A DNA stretch of 10,674 nt from Actinomortierella ambigua (Eukaryota > Mortierellomycota > Mortierellomycetes > Mortierellales > Mortierellaceae), in assembly GCA_016098155.1 (NCBI GenBank), contig JAAAJB010000853.1, positions 1 through 10,674 of the forward strand, read 5' to 3'. Positions 1-8,369 of the stretch are shown here, piece by piece; within the stretch, counting starts at the first letter, position 1; each line of letters begins with the position of its first letter. The notes below the pieces were generated by a model, which was not told the origin of the DNA, did no database searches, and worked only from the letters and a program-made list of their open reading frames with translations. Both the position numbers and the translations under genes were made by a program.

Positions 1-19
1 TGTTGAAACCAAATCTTAC

Positions 20-1719
20 TCAATTTGGGAATGGGGCCTCAAAGTCGTCACAACCCAATTTCTCGAGCCACATGTCCTCTCTGATGAAAAGCTGCTGGTG
101 TACAAATTGCAGGTACATTTGACCTAGGCTAGTCTGGGCTGCCGGATTCCCTTGATCTGCTGCCAAAGTGAGCCATTTGACTGCCTGCTTATCGCTCTGG
201 ATCACCCCTCGGCCAAGAGCGAACCATTTCCCAAGTATGGTCTGAGCTTCATGGTGTCCTTGCTTGGCTGCCATCTCATACCATCGAGCTGCTTGGGAAA
301 TGTCTTCCTTGACCCCATAGCCATCAGTGTACATCTTTCCAAGTGCCAGTTGTGCTTCTGTGCTGCCACCAATAGCTGCTCTACGATACCATATCGCAGC
401 CTTGAAAGCATTGCTCGAAACGAAACCTTGCCCGTTCTCGTACATTCTAGCGAGTCGCATCTGTGCTACCACATTCCCGCCATTGGCTGCCGTGCTGTAC
501 CACCAAAACGAGTCTCGCTCACTCTTGCCAGTGCCTCGGCCATATTCATACATCCATCCGAGAAAGAGCTGTGCATCGGTGTTCTCCGCCTTGGCTGCCT
601 TGCAAAAATAGCTCACCACATCGTCATCCGTTTGTGGCAAACAACAAACATAGTCATCATGGTTCCCAGGTATCGCATCCATTTCAGACCCTTCGTCACC
701 GCGGCTGGGGGTTTCTGGTACATGTGCCAATCCAGTTCCGCTACTGCCAAGATCAACAAAGCACCCATCCGTATGGGTGCTTTCTCCGTTAGATTCATCG
801 TGCACCAGAATCACCTTGCTAGTGTTCGGCCGATCGCATGGATCCTGGGCCCAGCACCGCTCAACCCAATTGCGATACTCGCGCGGAGTTCCATGAGGCA
901 GTTGTTCACGACGACCATTCTTGACACTCAGTGCAATCAATTGATCGTCATTCTGGTCTTTGAATGGCCTTGTGCAGTCAGCTGCCATCTCCCACATCAC
1001 CACTCCTAGAGCGTACACGTCCGACTTGGTTGAGTACCTGGGCTTGTCCGTAGAAAGCAGCTCCGGTGCTAGCCATCGAAGTGTTCCGACAGCACCCTTG
1101 GACGTTTGACCGTTGACACTCGAGGCTGTACTGGCCATCGATCGAATCTGAGCCAATCCAAAGTCAGCCAGCTTGACCTCCATGTGCTTGGTCAGGAGCA
1201 CATTGGCACTCTTGAGGTCGCGATGGAGGACTCCTTCCTGATGGATGTAGGCGAGTCCGCGAGCAATCTCATGAGCCAGCCGCGTCTTGGTCACCCAGTC
1301 GTCGCATGCGAGATAGTCATTGTTGATAGCGTGTGCGAGACTGCCTTTCTCGGCCAGTTCCATGAGGATGTAGACGCGGTTGTCTTGTTCGTGGGTTCGG
1401 TAGAACTGGACGACATGGCGGAAGCGGAGCCTCTGGAGGACCAAGATTTCCTTGTCGATAGTCTTTCGGTCAAGCTCCGACTGACTGACGAAGAATGCCT
1501 TGGCTGCACAGGGTTGTCCTACGTATTGTGCTTTGTGGACGACACCGAACGTTCCTGAGCCAAGTTTGGTTCCAAGAACAAGTAGAGGGCGCTAGTGGAT
1601 GATAGAATATCACGGAATCAGAGACGAGCCATGTAGTCTATTTTTAAAGCTTGTTACATGCGGAGAGAAAAATAAACAAGCGTTTTGCTCCTTACCGTGG
1701 ACGAAAGATTGTCTTCCAT
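20..1719 (-). CDS. Protein kinase with C-terminal SEL1 repeats (two exons)
   Basis: Predicted cytoplasmic Ser/Thr kinase of tyrosine-kinase-like type. Exon 1 is 1719-1696 (ATG plus seven codons), the intron is 1695-1592 (GTAAGG...CACTAG, 104 nt), and exon 2 is 1591-20 ending in TGA. The splice is phase 0 and gives 531 residues. An in-frame TAG lies in the intron just before exon 2, so the 24-nt first exon is what supplies a start. Seen: glycine loop GSGTFGVV (about residues 19-26), AAK lysine (39), C-helix Glu (56), HRDLKSAN (131-138), DFG (151-153), APE (183-185), DVYALG (199-204) and the late conserved Arg (about 262). All catalytic residues are present. After a Ser/Asp-rich linker, five SEL1-like repeats (about 335-503) carry A-x-x-x-LG-x-MY-x-x-G-x-G-V signatures and probably form a protein-binding solenoid. 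Kinase-SEL1 fusions are common in Mortierella-type fungi. The substrate is unknown. The gene appears intact. Confidence 0.9.
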
Positions 1720-1860
1720 TGAGGCTGTAAGATGAGGAAATGTGTGGGAATGGATGGAGATGAGAGTTGAGAGTGAATGAGATGAGGCACTGCTCGGCCA
1801 GGCTTTCTGAACTGTTCGACGTCACCCATGGTTACACCAACGCTATACAGACAGCTAGGA
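1720..1860 (-). promoter_or_regulatory. Probable 5' leader of the kinase gene, with an upstream ATG
   Basis: Read on the minus strand, the DNA just before the kinase start is rich in C, T and CA (about 1720-1790), as fungal leaders often are. An upstream ATG at 1829-1827 sits in a strong ACCATGG context. Its frame stays open past the true start and ends at 1692, inside the intron. A TGACGTC half-palindrome (1824-1818), resembling bZIP/CREB-type sites, lies beside it. If transcription starts upstream of 1829, this upstream ORF could reduce kinase translation. A possible TTACAG splice acceptor just before the ATG leaves open an extra leader intron. The transcription start cannot be seen. Confidence 0.35.
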
Positions 1861-2855
1861 TCGATCGCCTGATATGAGGAGAACTCCATGGTTGGGCTAG
1901 ACGTGCCCCCCCCTTCGCGCCCACAAATGGCTGAGTACCCATGCCCTGGTGCGCGAAAAACGCATCTGACATGAATGCGCATGATCACCATCCAAAGAGC
2001 ACTACTACGCAAAAGAAAGAACCCCATTTTTACCTTAGCTAGTTTCCTCGTACCGATTCTCATTGCCAGCGTTTCCATGCATGTTGACCCTGTTATTCCC
2101 TCCCCTCCCCCTATGAACCCTTCCGCTGCGTCCACCCTTGCTCCTTCTCTTAGGTTTCATGGACCGAGAGACCAATGATATTGCCTTACTTGGGGATCAG
2201 GATTCGATGTCGTACATAGAGAGGAGCAGCCCGGTGCATCTGATCTTGGACCAACGCACCACAAGCCGATTGACCCACCGTTCATGGTTGTCGGCGGTGT
2301 ACTGACCATCCATTGATCTGCTTCTTTGGACTGCAGAGAATGGTCCACCAAGAAACTCCTCATCCCCCCCCCTGTCTTTCCCATCACACACACGTTTTGG
2401 CAATGATGCATTAAGCAAATCCGAAATGTGGGTGGCTAAGGGAACGCTTGTTCGTGGCGTGGTGTTGAGACCTGTTCTCGTACGAAATATTGTCCGGGAA
2501 AGAACTGCAAGGGGGTTGACATGAGTTTGCTTTCACTTTATGCTCCACGACTTCCTCTATTGTAACGCTCTGAAAGCCGGTACATACTACCACCCGATAT
2601 ATACCTCGTGCTTGCTTCCTGTATAATCAAGAGCATCTATCTTGGTTTAACATGACTTGTATTATCCATGTAGAGGTGATAGAATGGGCTTATATGTAGC
2701 CACTTGGCAATGTACGATAGCCATTTACCATTGTGGGTTCGAGTTTGGATGGCCAGGGATGTCCATGGAGTAGAAATGAAGTATGATAGCAATGGAATGC
2801 CCTGCTAATACGGGGATGACTGAGGGAAAAGGTGTTGTTTATTTCAAGGGAACGA
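1861..2855. other. Intergenic region with no supported gene
   Basis: I find no convincing gene here. Several open frames of 60-147 codons exist on both strands, but they overlap one another, lack recognisable domains and lack clear splice structure. Short homopolymer runs occur (C8 near 1907-1914 and C8 near 2367-2374). A TATATA-containing stretch near 2598-2603 is compatible with a promoter but is not tied to any gene. Confidence 0.4.
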
Positions 2856-2885
2856 GTCTATTTTATAGACAGGATTGATCCTGTC
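2856..2885. repeat. Two overlapping short inverted repeats (double hairpin)
   Basis: GTCTA-TTTTA-TAGAC (2856-2870) is followed, with three bases shared, by GACAGGAT-TG-ATCCTGTC (2868-2885), a perfect 8-bp stem with a 2-base spacer. It lies about 80 bp beyond the truncated 3' end of nuclease copy A. It could be a transcript-end structure or a relic of a mobile-element end. No T-run or flanking duplication decides between these. Confidence 0.45.
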
Positions 2886-2966
2886 ACGCTCGATCAGTAA
2901 ATTCGTACACACGTCGGCGCTTGTTGTCGTCTCCTACTACGTTTCCTATAGTTCTTATGTCCAGGG

Positions 2967-4248
2967 CTAGCGCTTGCGACCACCGATGAGCCTCGATATG
3001 GTGCTCGTAACGGCTGCTTGCGCTGCGAGGAGAGGCGGACATACAACATGGAGTGCGCCAAAGTAGTATCGCGACAAGGTCATGTCGAACGAACCAAGAT
3101 AGGTGGGGAGATACACCGCTTCGTATGGAAGCGTCAACACCCATACCTCGACCCGATGACGCTGAGCTAGGAGTCCAACAACAGGCCCATCCACGTCACT
3201 CGCAAGATGGCCGTCAAGACACCTCTTCAGCTCCATAAACAGCTTGATGCGGTCCCGATCACAATCCTGCTGCGTCGCATCAAATTTCTTCACCTCTGCA
3301 ACCAGCAAAGTCTGCTGAGGACTGCTGACTGCGGTGAGCATGCAGGTGGGATATATGAGCTCGCCGGTGTCCACGGTTCCCGTCTTGAGTGCATCGCTGG
3401 TCCTAAGGAGGGGGGGGGTCATAAAAGTATAGCCAGAGCATATTGTGAAGCTCTTCATCATGACATATGATGTTTCTCCTCTTTATGATAGAGGCGGAGT
3501 AAAGAGAGTGACTGAAGAATATTGGCCAGATGATTATGAATACTTACCAGCAGATTTTAGCCGCAGCAATACTCCCCAAGAAGCCGTTGACTAGAGGCTT
3601 GAAGAATCGCTCGATGATCGAATCTTCGTTGTCCTGTACCAAAACTATGTCGGCCTAAAGTGCGTTCGTCGCCATCAGGTTGTGGGTGACTCGGAACACA
3701 GAGAAGGACATCAAGTCAGACTTCGCTGCCAACGAGTACGCTGTCTGCTCGGCCATCTCCTGCTCTTGATCCATGCACACAAGGGAGACTTGTAGAATAA
3801 ATGCGTGGTCCTTCTCGCTCAGCTTGTGTGACCACAGCGCGCGTTCCTGTTCTTGCAGGCGCTTGACGAGATGATGGTCGAGGATGAAATTCAATGACAG
3901 GATCTCTCGCACGTCATGGTCAGTCAGGAATGACTCGTCATCAACCTGCTCACGTCGGCATGTCACCAGCTGCTACGATAGTATTTGTCGTCGGCGCTTA
4001 TTGCAGCGGCTAGGTCTTCGGCTGTATCTACGTCGGTCATAGCGTTTGCGAGGTCCTCGAAACCAATAGCTATGGTCGTCCCTCAAGTAAATGCATAGCG
4101 TTCCTGGACCGAGCATTCGATCGTTGCTCATAGGTGCTGGCTACTCCCTAGTATCCTGTGAGAAGGTGTCAATGTATTTTGATGTGTCGATCAGGTCCGA
4201 CGAGAGACAGTCTTGACCAAGTAAGCATAAAAAAGAACGCTCTTCATT
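2967..4248 (-). pseudogene. PD-(D/E)XK-like nuclease family, copy A (decayed)
   Basis: This is the counterpart of the gene at 6290-8352 and covers its last two exons. Homology begins at about 4248 and runs to 2967. The intron at the matching place is kept (3547-3403, GTAAGT...CCTTAG, 145 nt). Seen: the nuclease-like exon (3402-2967) with LLVAEVKKF, then a D-x-x-KLF-x-x-LKRCLDG helix and a GPVVGLL-x-Q-RHRVEVW strand segment. Damage relative to copy B: Lys to TAG at 4143-4141, Glu to TAG at 3975-3973, Trp to TAG at 3657-3655, a terminal TAG at 2969-2967, an indel near 3980, and a splice acceptor changed from TAG to TAT near 4227. Copy A also carries 67 extra bases at 3996-4062. No first exon is visible upstream. 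Another frame runs on to 2884 and ends in a basic Asn-Lys-Arg-Arg-Arg stretch, possibly an old C-terminus. It cannot make a full protein. Confidence 0.85.
3996..4062 (-). other. 67-nt segment present in copy A and absent from copy B
   Basis: Aligning A with B by eye, the sequence after the shared TATTGG has 67 extra bases in A before GCCGACGAC (GTCGACAAC in B). A one-base deletion follows, so the net difference is +66, or 22 codons. In the gene frame this part is very Arg-rich (RGPRKRYDRRRYSRR), while another frame is acidic and Ala-rich. It may be ancestral sequence deleted from B, or an insertion in A. Confidence 0.6.
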
Positions 4249-4769
4249 AGACATTGTTTTATCAATAAGGTTGTTTTATTATTACCAGACCTCCTGACCA
4301 CAGCGAGTAATCAGCGAAGAGCCAAAACGCGTGAGTCCATCTCACAGCCCTACACAGGTTGTGGATTTCAGTTTTTCTCAGGACGTGTGCCTCTCACTAT
4401 CTCTGCTCGCAGCCCTCTTGGTCGCCTTGACCTTTCTGGCATTCTTCCTGACTAGTGGTCACGCCCAGCTTCGCCGCGCGAGCTTCTCGCGCTGGAGCCG
4501 AGGTTGGGGGTGGGGGCGTGATATCGCTTTGGTGGCGGGGTTATTGCTATCGTTGTGCTCTGGCGTGGGCCCGTTGTTTTGGTGTGAACCATGTTGCGTA
4601 GGACTCACATTGAAGAAGTGAACGATGTAGCAAAGGGCGCGGAAGAATTCAAGCAATAATGCTGAAATCATACTACTACAGGCATCGTTGGCTCACATTG
4701 CTCATTCTTGAGAAACCCTTTTTCTTTGTTTATTGCTTCCTTTGACTCTCTTGCTGTCCCTACCCATAT

Positions 4770-4922
4770 CATGCTCTATCTACTTCTTGTGACTTTCGAC
4801 TTCCTCCCAGTCGTCGCTTTCCTTTCGGATATCAAGAGCGTAGCCTTGAATGACCATGTAGCTGCCGGACATCCATCAAAGTACAATTTCGATGACAATG
4901 CAGGAGACTTTGAAACGTGGTG
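4770..4922 (+). CDS. Candidate small protein, possibly secreted (unrecognised)
   Basis: An ATG-started frame of 50 codons plus TGA. A pyrimidine-rich leader (about 4728-4769) precedes the ATG, as in many fungal genes. The first 18 residues are hydrophobic (MLYLLLVTFDFLPVVAF) and could be a signal peptide or membrane anchor. The remainder is polar and ends acidic. There is no cysteine pattern and no known domain. Short length and the absence of a homologue in view make this weak. A minus-strand frame over the same bases also looks somewhat protein-like, so this may be chance. Confidence 0.22.
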
Positions 4923-5803
4923 AAAACCCGATTCTGCCCTCTCCTACTCCTGATGCGCACCGATGGCCTGCGAGAGCTGTAGATGAATAAAGGATATCAG
5001 GACATGGCACCCAAAGGAGAGATTGAGAGGATGAGAAAGAGGAAGGGTATACACACTGAGTGAACGATGGCGCTCAACCATTCGAGAAATCGTGAATGAC
5101 TAGCTACGCCCTGCCTTCAACTGCTGGCGAGCACTGGGCTACCTTGCAAATGATGGCGCGCTAGTCTGTAAAGATGCATTTAATTAGAACTTGCAAAGTA
5201 TAGATTCGCCTCCATACTCTGTAGCTTTGTATCGACCGACGTGTGATCGATGGCAATAGACTATAGAGTACAAAAGTGGGGTGAAACCACCATCCGTTGG
5301 GTTATGGCTGAAGGCTTTCGATCCAAGTCGAATAATGATATGCACTCCAGCGCCCAGAATCATATCTAGCAGGGTCGACTTGGGTAGCGGAAAGGCTGCC
5401 TGAGTTGCCTGCACATGCTAATAAAATATTAGAAGGGATAAACTCCATTGCAGATAATAGATTTGTTCACAAGAGCGACATCTTTTTTTTCTTTCACTCC
5501 TGCGGCGTGCTAAAGGGGTGGTTTGACATGCTTTGCAAAGTGCACAACCACCCAGTCGAGTCAACGACGCACGAGTGAGACAAAGATTGATGAGTCTACA
5601 AGAAATAGGGGTGGAGTGAATGAAGTCCACTCGCAGACATCAAATCGTTTCATGTCAGTTGCTTCTCAATAACATCAAGCAAACATGAAAAGTTTTTGCA
5701 TAGTACCACTAATCTTACTTCAAAATTGTTTTTTTTTTTGGCCAATTGATAGGTGACCCAAAATTTTGAAGTGTATTCGCGCAAGGTTTTCAGAAGAAAG
5801 CTT

Positions 5804-6085
5804 ATGTTGTTGACTATGGCAGTTCAATACTCTGGTTCTTCAGCGCCTCTAACATCCCCTCACACTCTCCTTTTCAACCCAGTTACGCAGACTCGACTAC
5901 GTGCTTTCGAGCCCTCATCTCCTGCTCGTTATGCAGAGAGGTTTGAACATGCGAATCATCTGAGACGGAGGTGCTTGTTTCGTGGTCTGTGTCGTTTGCT
6001 TGGAGATGGCGCCGTGATGGATACATCGACACTTCTACAGAGGTCAGCGCTGAGCGATGATGATTTACTTGAGCTAGGAACGTAA
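5804..6085 (+). CDS. Candidate small ORF of unknown function
   Basis: The frame from ATG 5804 to TAA 6085 gives 93 residues. A TTTTCAG splice-acceptor-like site lies just before the ATG, so the frame may be a later exon. The C-terminal half looks protein-like: an Arg-rich helix-like part (FEHANHLRRRCLFRGLCRLL) followed by an acidic Leu-rich end (SDDDLLEL). I recognise no domain. A minus-strand frame (5883-6293) overlaps it, and at most one of the two is real. If the minus-strand one is real, it could be a 3' exon of copy B. Confidence 0.22.
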   Translation: MLLTMAVQYSGSSAPLTSPHTLLFNPVTQTRLRAFEPSSPARYAERFEHANHLRRRCLFRGLCRLLGDGAVMDTSTLLQRSALSDDDLLELGT

Positions 6086-6260
6086 AGACATGTATGCTAA
6101 CTCCAGTGCAGGATGCGAGTGAGTCGAGTTTGCTGATCTCCAGCTGTACAGAAGTAGAACGAGCACACACAAGAACATGCTTGTGGCTATTTGCAATATG
6201 TGCGAGTGTTGAAGCGAGAGTCTGGCAGTAATGGAAGTCAGGGAGCCTTCGACTTGCCAC

Positions 6261-6325
6261 GTCGTAAGTTACGCGCTTCTTGTTGTAAGTCACGCACTTC
6301 TTTCTTGCAAGTCACACGCTTCTTG
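6261..6325. repeat. Three tandem 21-22-bp repeats
   Basis: Units at 6261-6282, 6283-6304 and 6305-6325 share the pattern (T/C)TTG-or-GTCGT-AAGT-(T/C)AC-(G/A)C(G/A)C-TTCTT. Units 2 and 3 overlap the 3' end of nuclease copy B and encode its last residues (QEACDLQERSA then stop). On the minus strand the array would read as repeated (L-x-x)RSA blocks broken by stops. This suggests the C-terminus grew or was replaced by repeat expansion. Confidence 0.6.
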
Positions 6326-8352
6326 TCGAAAACTCACATCGGGCTCGAGCTGCATGGGCTCAACATCATACGTGCCTCGAGTCCAGGTTGCCTTGAGTGG
6401 CTTGCGCTTGCGACCACCGGCGAGCCTAGATAATGTGCTCGCAACGGCTGCTTGCGCTGCGAGGAGAGGCGGACACACAGCATGGAGCGCGCCAAAGTAG
6501 TAGCGCGACAAGATCATGTCGAACGAACCAAGATGGGTGGGGAGGTACACCGCTTCGTATGGAAGCGTTAGTGCCCATACCTCGACTCGATGGCGCTGAG
6601 TCAGAAGTCCAACAACCGGTCCATCCACACCACTCGCAAGAAGGCCGTCAAGACACCTCTTCAACGCTACAAACAGCTTGACGCGGTCCCGATCACACTC
6701 CTGCTGCGTGGCATCAAATTTCTTCACCTCTGCAACCAGCAACGTCTGCTGAGGACTGCTGACTGTGGTGAGCATGCAGGTGGGATATAGGAGCTCGCCG
6801 GTGTCCACGGTTCCCGTCTTGAGTGCATCGCTGGTCCTAAGGGAGGGGGGATTAATAAAGTATAGACAGAGCATATTGTGAAGCTCTTCATCCTTACCGT
6901 GTCTCTCCTTAGATAGTATAGCGACTGATAAATATTAGCCAGATGAATCAGGGTGCTTACCAGCAGATCTTAGTCCCAGCAATACTCCCCAAGAAGCCGT
7001 TGACGAGAGGCTTGAAGAATCGCTCGATGATCGAATCTTCATTGTCCTGTGCCAGCACCATATCAGCCCACAGTGCGTTCGTCGCCATCAGGTTGCGGGC
7101 GGCTCGGAACACGGAGGAGGACACCAAGTCAGACTGCATCGCCAGCGAGTACACTGTCTGCTCGGCCATCTCCTGCTCCTGATCCATGCACACAAGAGAG
7201 ACTTGAAGAATAAATGCGTGGTCCTTCTCGCTCAGCTTGTGTGACCACAGCGCGCGTTCCTGTTCTTGCAGGCGCTTGACGAGATGATGGTCGAAGATGA
7301 AATTCAACGACAGGATCTCTCGCACATCATGGTCTATCAGGAATGACTCATCCTCAACCTGCTCACGTCGCCATGCCATCAGCTGCTCTGATACATTCGT
7401 GTTGTCGACCCAATAGTCGTTGTCGCCTGTCAAGTGAATGTTAAGCGTGCCGGGGCCCACCATTCGATCGATTCCCACAGGCACTGGCTTCTCTATGGAA
7501 CCCTGTGACAAAGTGTCACTGCACAACGATGGGTCCACCGGTTCAGACGAGAGAGAGTCTGGACCGAACAAGCCTAAAAGAGAACAATTTTCATTAGGCT
7601 TTTTTTTTTTTTTTTTTTTTTTCCTTTTTTTTGTCTGAAACACGCATACAATTAAAACATACATTGCATGCTCAGAGTGCGGGCCTCTCGCCGAGTCTCT
7701 TCATCGCTGTCCTGATCCGCACCGCCGCTCGATGCCTCATATTCTTGAGGAGATGCAGTTGGTTCTAATGCGCCATCAAGAGTCAAACAACCTTTGTTAG
7801 ATCCCTCAAACATCACACATATTTTGCAACTCAGTACACATGAAACACAAGATGTACCTGTGTCATCATCCTCACCCTCAATACGAATCCTCTTTCGCGG
7901 CGACCTCTCAAAGTTATCATCGACTAGGTCAACCCGACTGGCTGTTTCTGCAGTAGCACCGTGGTTCGTCATGTGCTTTAGCTGGCCGGCCGTGCTTATG
8001 CCAGCTTTCACGGCCAGATGGTTAGATACCACCTCAAATGTCGAGAAGGATCTGAGAAACTCGAGCTGCTTCTTGCCACGATCAGACTCGCAGTACTGCA
8101 GCAAAAAATACACACCGATGATCGAAGCGGAAAATGCCTCCGGGTCGACATGGCTCGCAGTCCTTCCACATAGCCTTTGGTATCGCCTCCATGACTGATC
8201 GCATAGATCTCTGGTAACCATCGTATAGGATCTTCGTCGGAAAAGAAAGGGCCCAGCCTCAATGACTTGTCCTCAACAAACGGGTTGGGTACGTCCGTCC
8301 TAGGTCGATAGGCTGTTGGTGTACAAGCTGCTTCTGGCAATGGTAGAGACAT
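6290..8352 (-). pseudogene. PD-(D/E)XK-like nuclease family, copy B (four exons, one frameshift)
   Basis: Exons, minus strand: 8352-7858, 7764-7663, 7573-6961 and 6836-6290. Introns: 7857-7765 (GTACAT...TTAG, CTAAC branch, 93 nt), 7662-7574 (GTATGT...TTTTAG, 89 nt) and 6960-6837 (GTAAGC...CTTAG, 124 nt). All junctions agree in phase. Exon 1 starts in one frame (VPNPFVEDKSLRLGPFFSDE) and continues in another (ASHVDPEAFSASIIGVYFLL), so one base seems missing, probably near 8185-8205. Allowing for that base, the length is a whole number of codons, about 585 residues. Seen: a helical N-terminal half, a basic RSPRKRIRI stretch, an acidic linker, then exon 4 with LLVAEVKKF (E about 439, K about 441) matching the E-x-K of the PD-(D/E)XK fold, followed by conserved helix and strand segments. 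The expected Asp is Thr (YPTCM). It could be a recent pseudogene or a sequencing error in an active gene. A TAG-GC acceptor before the ATG allows a further upstream exon. Confidence 0.72.
7600..7632. repeat. Poly-T tract (T23, CC, T8)
   Basis: A run of 23 T on the plus strand (7600-7622), then CC and eight more T. On the coding strand it is an A-run inside intron 2 of copy B, between the GTATGT donor and the TTTTAG acceptor. It sits exactly where homology with copy A stops. Its length is likely to vary between strains. Confidence 0.95.
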
Positions 8353-8369
8353 GTCGTTCACAAGCAAAG

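Larger units (their letters stand above)
4249..6260. other. Largely unexplained spacer between the nuclease copies
   Basis: No homology between the flanks of A and B is apparent here. Two small plus-strand candidates (4770-4922 and 5804-6085) are listed separately. At 4610-4666 on the minus strand, a short piece is framed by TTTCAG and GTGAGT signals, like an isolated exon, but neither neighbour gives a readable continuation. A hydrophobic frame at 4331-4621 lacks an ATG. An 11-T run starts near 5729. The rest shows nothing I can identify. Confidence 0.4.

Noticed and set aside
152..1009. A 285-codon plus-strand open frame.
   Set aside because: It is antisense to the kinase-SEL1 gene, whose motifs are unmistakable, and starts with no leader signals.
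2197..2418. A minus-strand frame with a protein-like piece (YTADNHERWVNRLVVRW).
   Set aside because: It has no recognisable domain and overlaps an equally long frame, and no splice sites extend it.
2884..2966. An alternative-frame continuation of nuclease copy A ending in Asn-Lys-Arg-Arg-Arg, possibly a nuclear localisation signal.
   Set aside because: It would need a frameshift, and copy B has no matching sequence. Kept only as a note under copy A.
4331..4621. A hydrophobic plus-strand frame resembling a membrane protein.
   Set aside because: It has no ATG before the hydrophobic part, and the opposite strand reads as low-complexity polar sequence. There is no supporting splice or leader signal.
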